Positions 1 to 12,236 are shown, counted from the first letter of the stretch. The stretch is 64,000 nucleotides of DNA from Humulus lupulus (GCF_963169125.1 NC_084795.1:259527042-259591041), one strand, 5' to 3'. Notes: generated by a model not told the origin, from the sequence alone. Program-made: numbers and translations.

Positions 1-1919
1 AAAATTTTGTTGAGGCAAATTTTACAAAAAATAAAATAAAACTAAAATATAACAATACATTACAATTTTATTATTTCTAATGAATATGCTATTGTGTAAT
101 TACTGTGACTTGTTCCTAATTTATTATTACTTATTATAATGCCTTGTAGATCATAATGATTTCTTCGAGAGAGAGAAGAGTACGTAAAGTCGTTTTATTT
201 TTTGTTCTTTTATGTTTTTGATGGTAAGAAAAATTGACAATGTCACTATTTATTAATAATTATATATGAGAGAATGGTTGTGAATAGTTTCGATAAATGG
301 TTGTGACTTTATTATAGAACTCTTTAGGTGGAGCTTTCGATGAATGGTCCATCCACGAACAAAACAAGAGACTAAAAGACAATAAAGATATACCTTATTT
401 GAAAATACATAAGTAAAGACTTTTCTTTTTCCCTCACTTTAATGTATGTCAATTCACGACTAATATTCTTAAGGACTACTTACATAATATTCTTAAGGAC
501 TACTTCCAGCATATCCAGCGGAGTGCCAAAAAAAAAATTGATACAATATTATATTTAGCACATCTTAATCAAATTATAACTCTAATAGTATCAAAAAGTG
601 TGGCAAATTTGACATATACTAAAAGTTGTGTCAAATTTAATACAAAATATAATATGAGTCAAATTTAGCACACCAATAAATATTGTATTTTTATTTACTA
701 TATTATCACTAATTATTATAATTGAGTAGTTAACAATTAATGACAAACTATATATTATTTATTAATTTTTTTTAATGACAAATTTCTTATAGTACATAAT
801 TTAGATAATGAAAAATAATAAAAAAATAATTTTTGTATGTTATCAATAAATATTAAATTAATTATTGATTTTTTGGTATTAATTTGCATCTGGTGTATTG
901 GAGCACAATTATAAATATTGAGCCGAATATTGTATTAACTTATTTTTTTATGCTAAATTTAGCACAAAACTTATATCTTGCATTAGAGAAGGTCTTAATT
1001 ACATTTTTTTTTTTTGACATATAGTAAATAATGATTGTGAAACTTATGTAAAGTTACTCCATAGATTCATTTCTACCTTTTCTTTTCTATCTTTAAGTTT
1101 GAATGTCAACTTTATACATGATTTTACGTGTACTAGGGGTAAAACACATGCTCATGTCTTACAAATTTATATATACAAATATATTAGAAATAAAGCTATA
1201 ATTCACTTAAATTTTAGGGGATTTTTCATAAATACTTGTTTTAATATTTTTTTAAAAATTTACCATTCCTATGTTTTTTCGATTTTATTAAATTAAGTTT
1301 TCAAAAATATGATTTTAAAGTTTCAAAACTACAAAAATATGGTCTCAACAAAACATGACCCCACAACAACACAGAGCTGAAAAAAATAACTTAAAATCAA
1401 CTAGACAGCAATCTCACTGCAATATACAGTGTTGACAATGTTATCAATGCATTGTAAAAATATGTGAAGATAAACTAAAAATTTACTCAATTAGAAATTA
1501 ACTAGACATCAACCTAAAGAATACTCAAGGAAAACTAAATATATACCCGAAATCAACTCACACACCAATAATAAAAAATAAAAAAATCTATATTTACCAA
1601 AAATACACTAAAATAATTCATCTACCTAAAATAAACTAAAAATCAACACACACACAAAAAAAAACAAATAATTTAATGACTCAATTCATAAAAGTTTATT
1701 TGGCATGCATATGTGCCACTTGGATCGCATGCAAGGTACATTGAGAAATGATTGTATTTGTATGCATTATGTGCCACTTGTTGAACCAAACATGATTAAA
1801 GCACCCAAAAATTATACATTAAAAAATTGGTTCGATTTTCAATATTAACATCACACAAATGACGAAGGACATGCACAATATCTCTACACCAATGTAAACA
1901 TATATTTTAATCAATTAAG
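1..1919. other. AT-rich intergenic DNA, no gene seen
   Basis: Long A/T runs and short open frames only. No coding similarity was recognised on either strand. A possible small inverted-repeat element (528-950) is listed separately. Confidence 0.6.
528..950. mobile_element. possible MITE (short inverted-repeat element)
   Basis: A left arm (528-550: an A-run followed by TTGATACAATATT) is nearly complementary to a right arm (926-950: AATATTGTATTAA followed by a T-rich tail). The interior is AT-rich and non-coding. No convincing target-site duplication was found, so this could be a chance inverted repeat in AT-rich DNA. Confidence 0.3.
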
Positions 1920-2194
1920 CTAGCAATGACTATTAAGTTTCATGTTTTGCTGAGTACCGCCTGATCTATTTGTTGAATAATGAGGAAGAATGTTTTGTTC
2001 CTGCCTAAAGAAATTCCTAGGGTCAACGTTAGTCTTGACCCTCACCAATCTACATAAATTACACTTGAAATACCGAGTTCCCCATGAAATTGTGTCGATG
2101 AAGCTTGTACAGTTGTTAGTGTCAACTCAAAAATCAAGATCTCCATAAACATACGCTTCCCTTGGAAACCTTGGCACATATGGAGCCATGTATT
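1920..2194 (-). pseudogene. BBE-like (FAD-linked oxidase) pseudogene, C-terminal part
   Basis: Reading the minus strand from 2194 gives a C-terminus typical of berberine-bridge-enzyme-like flavoproteins, the family that includes reticuline oxidase and cannabinoid synthases. It shows MAPYVPRFPREAY, then GDLDF, WGTRYF and [20 protein letters not shown], and ends at a TAG (1920-1922). The family is secreted, with a covalently bound FAD that oxidises alkaloids, oligosaccharides or terpenophenols. One TGA interrupts the frame just after GDLDF, and the conserved stretch before WG is altered, so this is a pseudogene. The preceding codons lie beyond the copia insertion, at 9469 onward, in a compatible frame (WIQRLYE, then Y-MAPYV). 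Family assignment is firm; the individual enzyme is not identifiable. Confidence 0.8.
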
Positions 2195-2397
2195 TGTTTT
2201 AGTAATGAAAGACAAAAAAAGAGAATACTCTGTATATTGTTTGATTACAAAAAAGGGGTTGCAAAGCACTTATTTATACTGCTAACAATGAAAACTAAGC
2301 TATATCAGAACAAGAGACAACTAACTAACTTCCAACATAAATAACAAAGTCAGCTCAGCTGAAGTAACAGACTAACAAATAATGTCTAAGTATAAAA
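2195..2397 (-). repeat. copia 3' LTR (left copy)
   Basis: It starts with TGTTTTAGTAATGAAAGAC on the plus strand and matches 9260-9468 with scattered substitutions and small indels. The exact inner border is uncertain because both copies continue past TAACA into AATAATGTCTAAGT. Confidence 0.8.
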
Positions 2398-2458
2398 CTC
2401 CCCCTACAGATGGATTATATATGCTTTGCAATCCCATCTTGTCTTTGAGAACCTTAAA

Positions 2459-2990
2459 CTATTTTGGAAACAAAGCTTTAGTTAGTACATCTTCAATTTG
2501 TTCTTGAGATGAAACATGTGAGGTCTTGATGATTCTAGATTGCATCTTCTCTCTCACAAGATGACAATCTATCTCTATATTTTTGGCTCTCTTATGAAAC
2601 ACAGGATTGGCAGATGTGTGTAACACAGCCTGGTTATCCCAATAAAGTTCTAGTGGTTCCTTATGAACTTGTTTCAACTCCTTCAGCACGGAAATTAACC
2701 AAACAACCTCACAAGTTGCATTTGCCATTGCCCTGTACTCAGCTTCAGCTGAAAAACGTGAGATTGTTTGCTCCTTCTTGTTTTTCTAGGATATTAACGA
2801 ATATCCAAGTAAAACACAAAAGCTTGTAGTAGACCGCATAGTGTCTTGACAATCTCCCCAATCTGAATTTGTGTATGCATTGAGTTTAACCGCTGAATTT
2901 GCTGGAAACAAGAGCCCCAAACTAGGATATCTTTTACATATTGAAGCAATCTTTGAGCTGCTTGCATATGTGGAACTCAAGGCTTTGCAA
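2459..2990 (-). pseudogene. copia RNase H domain remnant
   Basis: The minus strand encodes the copia RNase H tail: the LYWDNQAVLH region, then HKRAKNIEIDCHLVREK, and a terminal VLTKAL. A second open stretch (2786-2980) holds the upstream part with YTNSDWGDCQDT. The enzyme degrades RNA in RNA-DNA hybrids during reverse transcription. The two parts are in different frames and a short segment between them is scrambled, so it is inactive. Confidence 0.85.
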
Positions 2991-3078
2991 GAAATTTACT
3001 CAACTTGTTTACTAAATAAGACAAATCAAGTCTGGTTTTTGTCAAATACTGTAGCTTCCCAATCATATTTCTATACAG

Positions 3079-3910
3079 TTAAGGACTATCAAGTATCTCA
3101 CCCGACTCTTGACTCATCTTCAATTTTGGGTCCATGGGAGTACTAATGGGTATGCAGCCCAAATAACAAAAATCCTCCAATATTTTTAATGCATAAGGCC
3201 TTTGAGAGATAAAAATTCCTTTTTCAGATCGAGCAACTTCTAAACCAAGAAAATACCTTAAGTTCCCAAGGTCCTTCAACTTGAATCTAGAATTTAATCT
3301 TGTCTTTAATGGCTCCACTTCAGCTAGATTTTTGCTAGCTATAATCGCATCATCTACATATAATAAAAGAGCAATGAAACTTGTATTAGTATGTTTTATG
3401 AACAATGAATGATCAGTAGCTGAATGCATAAATCCCTCATGAATTAAAGCAGTAGAAAATTTCTCAAACCATTGTCAAGATGCTTGCTTTAGACCATATA
3501 AGAATTTTTGTAACTTGCAAACAAATTAGGTGGCAACTCTCCCTTAGGACTATACCCTTGAGGTAGAGTCATAAACACTTCTTCATGTAACTCACCATGC
3601 AAAAAAGTATTATTAACATCCAATTGGTGAAGAAACCAACCTTTAATGGCAGCAAGAGCAAGAATGAGCTTGACAGTAACAAGCTTAGCAACCAGAGCAA
3701 AGGTGTCATTATAATCAATACCTTCTTGTTGGGTGTACCCCTTGGCAACTAACCGAGCTTTATAATATTCTATAGAACCATCAGCATGATGCTTAATCTT
3801 GTACAACCACTTGCAGCCAATAACATGCTTGTCAGGAGGAAGACTAATAACTGTCCAAGTTCGATTTCTCTCAAGAGCAGCAAGTTCATCATCCATAGCC
3901 AATTCTCATT
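3079..3910 (-). pseudogene. copia reverse transcriptase remnant
   Basis: The 5' half (3489-3902, minus) shows [37 protein letters not shown] and [13 protein letters not shown]. The 3' half (3079-3429) shows the catalytic YVDD in LLLYVDDAIIAS and FKLKDLGNLRYFLGLE. These are the usual copia RT blocks. The halves are in different frames and separated by a frameshift near 3430-3490, so no full enzyme can be made. Confidence 0.92.
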
Positions 3911-4389
3911 CAGGTATCCCAAGTGCTTGATGATAATACTCGGGCTCACTGTGACTAGAGATAGCAAGAATACTTTGTTTAAAAGTTGGAGATAATCTGG
4001 AATAATCAAGAACCCGAGATAAAGGATGCTTAGTAACAGTAGAAAATCCTATGGTAAAGAAGAAAAAACATCAGTGGACAAAAGGCAATGATAATCATTC
4101 AAGTATGATGGCTTTCAAATATTACGAGTGGGTATAAAGGAAGAAGATTGTGGTTGTACATAAGCATTATTATTACAGGAAGGAAGAACAAATGTAGGAT
4201 TAGAAACATCATGAGACACATCAGAATTCTTAGTCAAAGATGTCGAAAAAGGCAGCATAGAATGAGAAAAAAAATGAGAAAAATCATAAGGTAAATCATT
4301 ACCTTAAAAAAAAGGTAAAATATGTTCATGGAACTGAACATCCCTAGAAACAAACACATGGTTAGTGTCGAAAGCAAGCAACTTATATC

Positions 4390-5290
4390 CTTTTATGCCA
4401 TGAGGATATCCAAAGGCTCATGCCCTTTGAGAAAATTTAGATCTATGACTAGGAAAGGTAGAAGCATAAGATAAACCCCAAAGGCTTTAAGATGAGTGTA
4501 AGTTGGCAGTTTCTTGTGTAGAACTTCTAAAGGAAATTTGTGTTGTAGGTTTGGTGTTGGAGTTCTATTTATAAGGTAGGTAGCTGTAGAAACAAAATCA
4601 GCCCAATAGACTAAATGAACATGGGATTGAAACAAGAGAGCTTGAGCTACATTTAAGAGATGTTGGTGTTTTCGTTCAACAATGGAATTTTGTTGGGGTC
4701 TCTCAACACAAGAATGGTAATGAAGGATGCCTAGAGAACTAAAAAGGTGAGGAAATTGAAGTTCTTTGGCATCATCGGATCTAATTGCTTTCATCTGAAT
4801 TCGATATTGGGTTTTAATGAGAGTAATGAAGGTTGGAATCACTTGTTGTGCTTTGGATTTGTGTTTAATAAAATGAACCCAAGTATGGCGAGAACAATCA
4901 TTAAAAACAGTAATAAAAAATCAATAACCTTTGACAGTATGAGTGTGAAAAGGACCCCAAATATCAATATGTATGAGATCAAAACAATTAGTGGCAATGT
5001 TATGATTGGAAATGAAAGGTAATCGTGGTTGTTTAGCATAATGGCAAACAGAATAATGAAATTCAGAACAAGAAGAATATTGAAAATTCAATTCTTTATT
5101 CAAAGGGTGATACTTGATACATGAGGGATGGCCTAATCTATAGTGCCATAAGGTTTCTACAAAAGGTTTTGAATCAGAAAATGAAAAACATAGACGCAGA
5201 ACAAGAAGAATTGGAAGCCAAGTAGTACAAATTGCCCACTCTCTCACCCATCCCAATCTGTCGAGTCTGAGTAGTGTCCTGAATGACACA
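4390..5290 (-). pseudogene. copia integrase and GAG-pre-integrase remnant
   Basis: The minus strand holds a GAG-pre-integrase segment (4921-5289) with LWHYRLGHPS and FDLIHIDIWGPF, the start of the integrase core with its first Asp. After a frame change comes the core's end (4393-4842) with IRSDDAKE, VERPQQNSIVERKHQHLL and the glutamate of the catalytic triad. Integrase would insert the cDNA. The usual SDNGTEF motif is altered and the frame is interrupted near 4840-4930, so it is inactive. The gag part lies beyond the solo LTR insertion. Confidence 0.88.
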
Positions 5291-5501
5291 ATGATTTGAA
5301 AAAAATTAGAAAGAACATGAAGCAGAATTGGTTAGAGAACTAACAGAGGTAAGATTGTATTTAAAAGATGGAACATAATGCACGTTTTCAAGAATGAGTG
5401 AAGAAGATATGCAAATAGAACCCATACAAGAAACATGTTCATTTTAGCCATTTGGTATAATAACAGATGTGAGTAAAGGATGAGAAGAAGTATAAGAAAA
5501 C

Positions 5502-7952
5502 TGTAACGTTATACTAATCCAGGACCGTTACACTGTGTAATTTAAATTGTGTCAGACTTGCTAACCAAGTCATTTGGTTTAAAATGTGTAACTAAGGTTA
5601 ATGTCAGGGTTAGGGTTAAAATTTTTGGTTAAACGAACCATTAACATTTTATATAAAAAGTTTCACACAAACATGGGATCCCAAAATATTACAACCAAAC
5701 TTTTAAAAAGGTGAATATTCTTCAAAACCTACATTCAGCCGGCTTAAGCGGAAAAACCAGGGCTATAGCCCTAGTTCCTCTGAGATATCCGCAGCCGTGG
5801 TGGTCGAGCAGCTGCATTGTACACGCCGCCACCGAAGCTCTCCATCTCCTAGCTGGTCAAGCTTTCCTTTCCCCTTACCTAAACCACAAATCACCCGTGA
5901 GACAAGGCTCAGCAAGAAAACTCAACATGTGCATAAACAAAGAATATAAACTTCTAGATACCCATCTAACATGGCCAGCGATATCAACCTACAAATATCT
6001 TCATTCAATTACATACATGTGGTCATCAGACCAATTTAGGGCCGCTGCCCTAAACAGTTTACCATAGAGTCAATCCAAGGCCCTATGCCCAAGCCACGTG
6101 ACCATAGAGTCACCTGGGGCCTTTGCCCTTAGCCCTAAGTAACTAGTCGTAGAGCTAGTCCAGCGTACCTAGCGCTTTAATGATTCATCGACCATAGGGT
6201 CGACCAACGTAATAATACGTTGCTAGTTTAGGCCTAAGCCTTTCGGCCAACGCACAACGCGCTATTTCCATCCTGAACTAATAAGTCAAGCCCTGGTCTA
6301 GGATTACAGACCTCAATACAGAAACATATATGGATAGGCATATCCCAACAAAATACGCACATATGCATGTTAATCACATAACACCATCGAATAATCATTC
6401 TCACAATGCTAATCATACTTATTTAATGGGCCGCATGCCCTCACCACAGAATTCATACAACAGTCATAAAGCACTTAAGAAGATATCAACCAACATGTGA
6501 AGCAAATGCTTGAATATAAATTTCCTCAGGCCCAAGCCCTAGACAAGATAATTGATAACAGTCGGGACAAACCCTAATCACATATAACATGTATTGGGTG
6601 TAGTTTTCTTACCTCAGGTCTGAGTAAGCGTAAATAAGAATGACCCTCGAGCATGATCCCAGTTCTGAGCCCCTAGCAGTAACCTAGTCACAACCATAAA
6701 ATAGAATTCCATCAACAACGATCGAATAAAGCCTTTTGGACCAAATCCTAGCCTCTGGGGCCACAAGTTCCACTAAATCAGGTAGTGGAATCGATCACAA
6801 GCCCTAAGGAAAAAATTTACCATTTAAAAAAAAATTCCCAAGGCCAAAATGCCCAGGCGGGCCGTGACCTGGCCCTGAGGGTCGTGGGGCGTCCCTAGAC
6901 AGAGTCCATCCCAAGGCCCTGGCCTCAGGCTGAGTCGCGGCCCCTCAAAAACACAGCCGTGACTTGGCCCTTTGAACCCAGAATTTCTTCCATTTTCAGC
7001 AACCAGTTTCAATCCAAACTAACCCAAATTCACCCTAAAACCATAATTCAATTACCACAATAGTTCTAACATCTTCCCAGCAACAAAACCCAACAAAATC
7101 TAGCCTTAAAACTCATCCAAAACACTAGGCCAATTCTCAAGCTCAGGTTCATGAACACTTCAAAACAGCCAAGTACAACACATAATTTTAATGACCAAAA
7201 CATAAACTAGAGCTTACCTCAACTGAAGATTAATTCCACAAGCTACAACAAAGCTAACTCCCCAAGTTTAGGCTTCAATTTTTGTGTTTCTAGCACAAAA
7301 TCCTCTTAATTCTTCAAGGACAAGCTTAGGAAAGTTTGAGAGAAAAAGAGTGAAGGAGAAAGAGAGAGAGAGTCGGTCAGAGAAGTGTTTCTAAGTGTTT
7401 CTTATGTTTTGTCTTTTGTTTCCTAAGGTTAAATGACTTAAGTTAATCCTGACGCTCAATGTACCAAAAACGTCCCCGAGGGCAAAATGGTCAAATTCCC
7501 CAACATTCCCTCCTAAACTCACTAACTTCAAATATATCTCAAATTATTCATCTCCATAACCCGATAACCCAATTAAATGTCTAAAACCCAAAATACCCCT
7601 CGACTCGTCCCAAGTCGAGTATTGAGCCTAGTTGTGATTTTCCCGCTAACATGCTCTCTAGGATTTCCTCGTGCCGAGTAACTCAAATAAACCCACAAAA
7701 TAATGTGATCTCACACATATATCACATAAATATACAATTATTCCCGCAACGGGCCAAATTATCTTAATTTCCCTTCTAATAAGAAATGGGTCCACATGCA
7801 TATTTAATATCTCTAAACATGCACAACTAGTCATATTATCACATAATTACAATTAAATACAAAAAATAAGCACATAATTCCATATATTGCCATCCTAACC
7901 CCCTAACCTAATCAAGGCCCTAAGCCTTATTAGGTAATTTTGGGACGTTACA
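5502..7952. mobile_element. gypsy-type solo LTR (2451 bp) inside the copia element
   Basis: It begins TGTAACG and ends GGGACGTTACA, and is flanked on both sides by AAAAC (5497-5501 and 7953-7957), a 5-bp target-site duplication. Its start, middle and end are related to, but diverged from, the LTR at 51825-54550: both share TGTAACG, GGACCGTTACA, ATGGGATCCCAAA-type blocks and the CCTTATTAGG end. No internal coding region or second LTR is present, so it is a solo LTR left by LTR-LTR recombination. Short open frames inside it carry no recognised domain. Confidence 0.93.
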
Positions 7953-7957
7953 AAAAC

Positions 7958-9200
7958 AAAGCCAAAACATGACAAACATGATGAGTTGCACCAATGTCAA
8001 TAATCCATTTAGTGCTAGGAACAAGAAATTCCTTACCAATGAAATTAGAGACAAGAGGTTGCTCAGATGGAGAAGAAGAAATAGATGGAGATGCTTGAAT
8101 TTTCTTAGCTAAAAGAGCAATGATTTTCTAACATTGAGAAGAAGAAAGGGAAGAAACCAGATCTTGAGTATTATCTAGATTATCACTAGTTTTATCATCA
8201 GTAAACCCTGTAAAATTAGTAGCAACTGCTTTACCTGATAGATAATTGGATGAATGACTTTTCCCATGAAGGTTGTGTCCAGGAGGATAGCCATGAAGTT
8301 TATAGCACTTGAAAATAGTGTGCCCATAAACTCCACAATGGTTGCAAACAGTTTTAAGCCGAGTAGATTGAACACTTCTAGCAAAGGAATTAAAGGAAGA
8401 AGAGTTGGAATCAACTGGATCCGAATGAACAAGATTAAGCCCCTTTGACACTCTTCTTGAATGATAGTAGCATACACCTTATTGATAGTAGGAAGTGGAT
8501 CTTGCATCAAGATTTGAGATCGAGCAACGAAATAAGAATCGTTAATACCGACCAGAAACTCCAAAACTTGATCTTGCTCTTGATATTCAACAATGGTCTT
8601 CATTGCGCCACAAGTACAAATAGGTTGTGGGAAAAACTCACGAACCAAATCCCAAAGACATTTGAGACGAGTGAAATATGTCTGAACATTGTTGTTGCCT
8701 TGAGTAGGACCTGCATCGAGCGTTTCACCTCAAACACACGAGGACCGTTGTTTTGATGAAAGCGATCGTGAAGTTCAGACCAGGTTGCAGAAGCATCATC
8801 AAGATACATAAAGCTATCTGCGATGCCACTTGAAACAACATGTAATGTAATGGAAATAACCATACTATTTCATTTACAGCAAGCATCATAATCATCATCA
8901 TCATCGTGTTCAGGTTGAGGGATCTTACCATTGATGAACTTCAACTTGTTTCGGGCAAGAAAAGCAACAGTCATAGAACGCTTCCAAGAACTATAATTTT
9001 TGGCTCCAGTAAGAATCTTGGGAACCAAATTCACACCAGGATGATCACTATGAGCAAGAAAATATGAATTCCAAGCATCATCAGCAGAAGATCGAGTAGT
9101 CTGACCAAGAGCAAAAAATCAATTCGTATCAGTCGAAGTAGTAGCAATATCGGTCGAACCATTCTAAGTAGCAGTACCTTTGCGATATCAAGCCATGGAT
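7958..9200 (-). pseudogene. copia gag remnant
   Basis: On the minus strand, 8600-8863 resembles the copia gag core (UBN2/Retrotran_gag type), with SFMYLDDASATWSELHDRF. Next, 8128-8451 holds a CCHC zinc knuckle CNHCGVYGHTIFKC followed by KLHGYPPGH. A start-like ATG lies at about 9195-9197 but is soon followed by stops. Gag forms the particle and binds the RNA. Several frameshifts separate the pieces. Confidence 0.8.
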
Positions 9201-9259
9201 TTCGAGAGAAATCAAGAAGAAAGAACAGAAAAACCCAAGGAAATTCCCTAATCTGATAC

Positions 9260-9468
9260 TATTTTAGTAATGAAAGACATAAAAAGAAGAGAATACTATG
9301 TATTTATTGATTGATTACAAAAAGGGGTTACATAGCTCTTATTTATAGTGCTAACAATGAAAACTAAGCCATATTAGAACAAGAGACAACTAACTAACTT
9401 CTAACAGAAATAACAAAGTTAGCTCAGCTGAAGTAATAGACTCTAACAAATAATGTCTAAGTCTAAAA
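9260..9468 (-). repeat. copia 5' LTR (right copy)
   Basis: Pairs with 2195-2397. The outer TG is changed to TA at 9260. GTATCAGA on the complement next to it is the expected primer-binding region. Confidence 0.78.
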
Positions 9469-9960
9469 ATTCGTAAAGCCTTTGAATCCACTTCACATGT
9501 TTCACTAATCTTTGTACTACTATATGAGCTACCAAATACATATTCAACCAATCAACACAATTACAACCCACACACAAATGGTAAATTAATCTCTCGAATT
9601 TATTCATTGCTATACACAAAGAAATCTAGCAAGTTTCCTAGTTAGATCCATTCAATATGTAAAGGGTGAAGACTTGGTGAGACTCGACAATCTCTGGAAA
9701 CAAATAAAAGTGCAGATCATATCCTCTGTCAGTAATGGAGCGAGTCCCACCCACCCACGAACACCAAGCTTACCACTTCCCAACGTCTTCAGAAAATTTG
9801 CCAAACATGAATTGTCTTTGTTGCGCGGGCACGCTCAACCATTAAGTCAGGCGCAAGTTTACTGCCAGCGTTGTTCTTAGCCTCAACTCTGCCTCCAATC
9901 TCTCATCTCCCCTGAAAAGCAGTTGTATCGATACCAACTTCAACGGCTTGCTTTGCTTAT
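9469..9960 (-). pseudogene. BBE-like pseudogene, part upstream of the copia insertion
   Basis: Immediately right of the copia element, the minus strand reads KHVKWIQRLYE, the segment that precedes the (Y)MTPYV block in berberine-bridge-like enzymes. The Y-M-APYV continuation is found at 2194 downward. Upstream, similarity is weak; a stretch at about 9870-9960 (SIQLLFRGDERLE) may correspond to the FNSLFLG region. The sequence between is not convincing. A disabled gene that had decayed before or after the insertion is the simplest reading. Confidence 0.6.
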
Positions 9961-10802
9961 TGATTTCGTGAAAAATAAATTAAATTAGTAATACCATATA
10001 AATGTAAAAAATCTCGTGTAACAGTATAGTTGTTATTTTTTTTTTATTAAATAAGTGTTGTGTGTAAATAAATGTAAATTTTATTTGCATAACTTTTAAA
10101 TGATAATTCATATGATATAAAGTTTTTTAATTTTCAATTAAATATTTTGTGTTATATTTAAAAATACCTATGAATTGTCAATTAAATAAATATTCAACAT
10201 ATATGAAATTATAAACTTAATATTTCGAGTTAACTATATTTTAATTATTTATACATTCCAGTCTAAGAAAAAATTATATATAAAATATATAATCACTAAA
10301 TAAAGAATAAAATAAAGAATTTAATTTAAATATTTTAATTATTTATCTCAAAACATTTCAAATCTAATAAAAAATTATATAAATATATAATCAATAATAA
10401 AAAATTTAATTTAGATATTTTAATCAAAGTAAGTTTTTAAAATAAATAATTAATTAGTGTAACATTATTAGTTTTAATGAAATATAACAAAATGCGTTAA
10501 ACGAAGAAAATTATGTTAAATGTGTTTAAAAAATCGTTAAAATACACACTTTTTATATATAACGATATATTTAATAAAATTAATATATATTATAAAAATT
10601 AGATTTTAAGGTCACATTTGGAGAATAAAATGAAATTGTATTGGAGAAATGCATTTATTATTTAATTTAGTTAAATAAATATAAAACCTATTGAAAAAAT
10701 TAATCTAACATAACCTAATTAATCCCCTTGTCATGAAATATATTAATCTCATTGAAAGTTATTCTATTTTATCATATCCTATCGATCTAATCCCTTTTTA
10801 AT
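9961..10802. other. AT-rich intergenic DNA, no gene seen
   Basis: Very AT-rich, with short repeated words such as TTAATTTAAATATTTTAATTA. No coding similarity was recognised. It forms the left flank of the proposed giant MULE. Confidence 0.6.
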
Positions 10803-10930
10803 GTGGAAATTAGATTGTGTGCCCAGTTTTATAGTGTGTTATATATTTTTACCCATGTTTCAACTTTTTTTTATTTGTACCCAGTTTTTTAATCAGGTTT
10901 CCCATAATACCCTTATATATTATAAGTTAA
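10803..10930 (+). repeat. left terminal inverted repeat of the proposed MULE
   Basis: Pairs with the complement of about 45690-45813. It has ACCC words at regular spacing and ends in AATACCCTTAT. The pairing is recognisable but substituted at many positions. Confidence 0.5.
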
Positions 10931-10979
10931 GTTCTGTCCATTTTTTCCCACGTTCCCTCTCCTTCATTCTGTTTTCAAA

Positions 10980-11560
10980 GTGTTCATTCCGAGGCCCCCC
11001 CGATCACCATTGCTTTCTCTCTGCCGAGCCCCCCCACCGATCACCATCTTCAACATTCCTCAGTCTCTGCCGAGCCCCCCACCGATCACCATCTTCAAAA
11101 TATTATTGAAGCTTGTTTCTCTTGAGGTTTGTTTGATTCTTTCCTCCCCATTGGTTTGATGAAAGTTTCATTAATTTTTGTATGAATAATTTATGTTCTT
11201 ATATAGTGTTTTTATTGTTTGTTTTGATGGAAGTCATCATTGTCTGAGCCGCTCACCCTGTGCATTTGATTGTTGAAGCTTGATTTTCTTTAGGTATGCA
11301 AATGAGATTTGTTTAATTCTTTGCACTCCATCTGTTTGATGAATGTTCTATTAAAGTTTGTATGTATATTTCATGCTCTTATATAGTTTATCTTGTAGTT
11401 AGGTATGTAAAATAAGTTGTTTAATATGTGACACTCTATTTGTTTGATGAAATTCCTCATTAAACATCAAATGAAAAATTTCCCTTCTTATCTAGTGTTT
11501 TCATTGCTTGTGTTTATTTTGATGAAAATACTCATTGATGTTCATTTTTTTAATAAATTT
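10980..11560. repeat. left subterminal tandem repeats
   Basis: Three short units with GCCGAG-C-run-CGATCACCAT lie at about 10988-11095. They are followed by about three degenerate units of 130-170 bp, each running from TTGAAGCTTG or similar through GTTTGAT(T/G)-rich text to TCTTATATAG. They are non-coding; an open frame across the first units has no recognised domain. Confidence 0.6.
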
Positions 11561-11907
11561 TCTCTTGGTTTTGTATTATGTATACACATTTATGTGTATG
11601 GGAATGTATAGGAGTAGTACTACTCATTTGCGTCTTTGATGAAAAAGCAAAATATCAATAGATAAATTGATGATTCTATCGTAAAAATTAGACGGAGTAC
11701 CCATTGTTAGAGGACATCTTTAATTTTTAACCAGATTTTAAAATTCTTTCATTTATCCTCAATTGTGGTAATAATGTGAAATAAAGGCACCATCTAATGG
11801 AGAGAGTAGATAGGCAGTTTGGGAAAACTTCAACATTTGCTTTTGTCATGGACCATTCCTTCCATTTTGACATTTATTGCCAATTATAGTAATAAAGTAA
11901 ATCAAAA

Positions 11908-12226
11908 TGGTCAGCTTCTTCTTCAAATCTGAAACATTTGTTTCCCATAGAGTAGTCAGCATCTTCATCGTCAACTTAAATACAATGTAGGTAATGCACC
12001 CCAAAAATTGCTCAAACTCATGGCCTTTGTACTACTAATATGATACTAAGAGTTATACATTCTTAGTTTTGAAAGTAAAATTATCTGGAAAAGTCCAGGA
12101 AATGCACACCAGATACCATCTGTACCATCTAACTCAAGTGGCTTTCCAATCTTTTCAACCAATATGCAAGCATTCTGAATAATTTTCTCCCCAGTTTATG
12201 TAAGCACTCCAGACATTTCCATATAG
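11908..12226 (-). pseudogene. POL2: captured POL2 fragment (DNA polymerase epsilon catalytic subunit)
   Basis: The minus-strand exon at 12059 to about 12226 encodes YMEMSGVLT, a stop in place of the expected Tyr, then [24 protein letters not shown] and [10 protein letters not shown]. These are the polymerase-domain blocks around the catalytic DTDG of DNA polymerase epsilon, the leading-strand replicase. An extra Gly codon splits the DTDG motif. A further piece (11908 to about 11928) gives LKKKLT, the start of the next exon, preceded by an intron-like TGTTTCAG; homology stops there. It is an inactive host-gene fragment with introns retained, so capture was at DNA level. The neighbouring exons are found in the CACTA element at 57258-62542. 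Confidence 0.82.
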
Positions 12227-12236
12227 TACCATATTG

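Larger units (their letters stand above)
2195..9468 (-). mobile_element. Ty1/copia LTR retrotransposon, degenerate, split by a solo LTR
   Basis: Two related ~205-bp LTRs (about 2195-2397 and 9260-9468) bound an internal region whose minus strand reads, in order, gag with a CCHC knuckle, GAG-pre-integrase, integrase core, reverse transcriptase with YVDD, and RNase H. That gag-INT-RT-RH order defines Ty1/copia. A polypurine tract abuts the left (3') LTR at about 2397-2406 on the complement. A primer-site-like GTATCAGA on the complement abuts the right LTR. Frames are broken in several places. A 2451-bp gypsy solo LTR (5502-7952) lies between gag and integrase; without it the element is about 4.8 kb. 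It lies inside a BBE-like gene. The 5-bp target duplication is blurred (GAATT versus AAATA). Confidence 0.9.

Noticed and set aside
2195..9468. A clean 5-bp target duplication for the copia element
   Set aside because: The flanks read GAATT and AAATA in gene orientation. They are suggestive of GAATA but too altered to claim.
10801..11109. 102-codon plus-strand frame at the left end of the proposed MULE
   Set aside because: It translates the terminal repeat and the C-rich subterminal repeats; no domain.
11908..11970. Reading ADYSMGNKCF as POL2 coding sequence upstream of LKKKLT
   Set aside because: An acceptor-like TGTTTCAG lies directly before the LKKKLT codons, so the upstream text is better read as intron.
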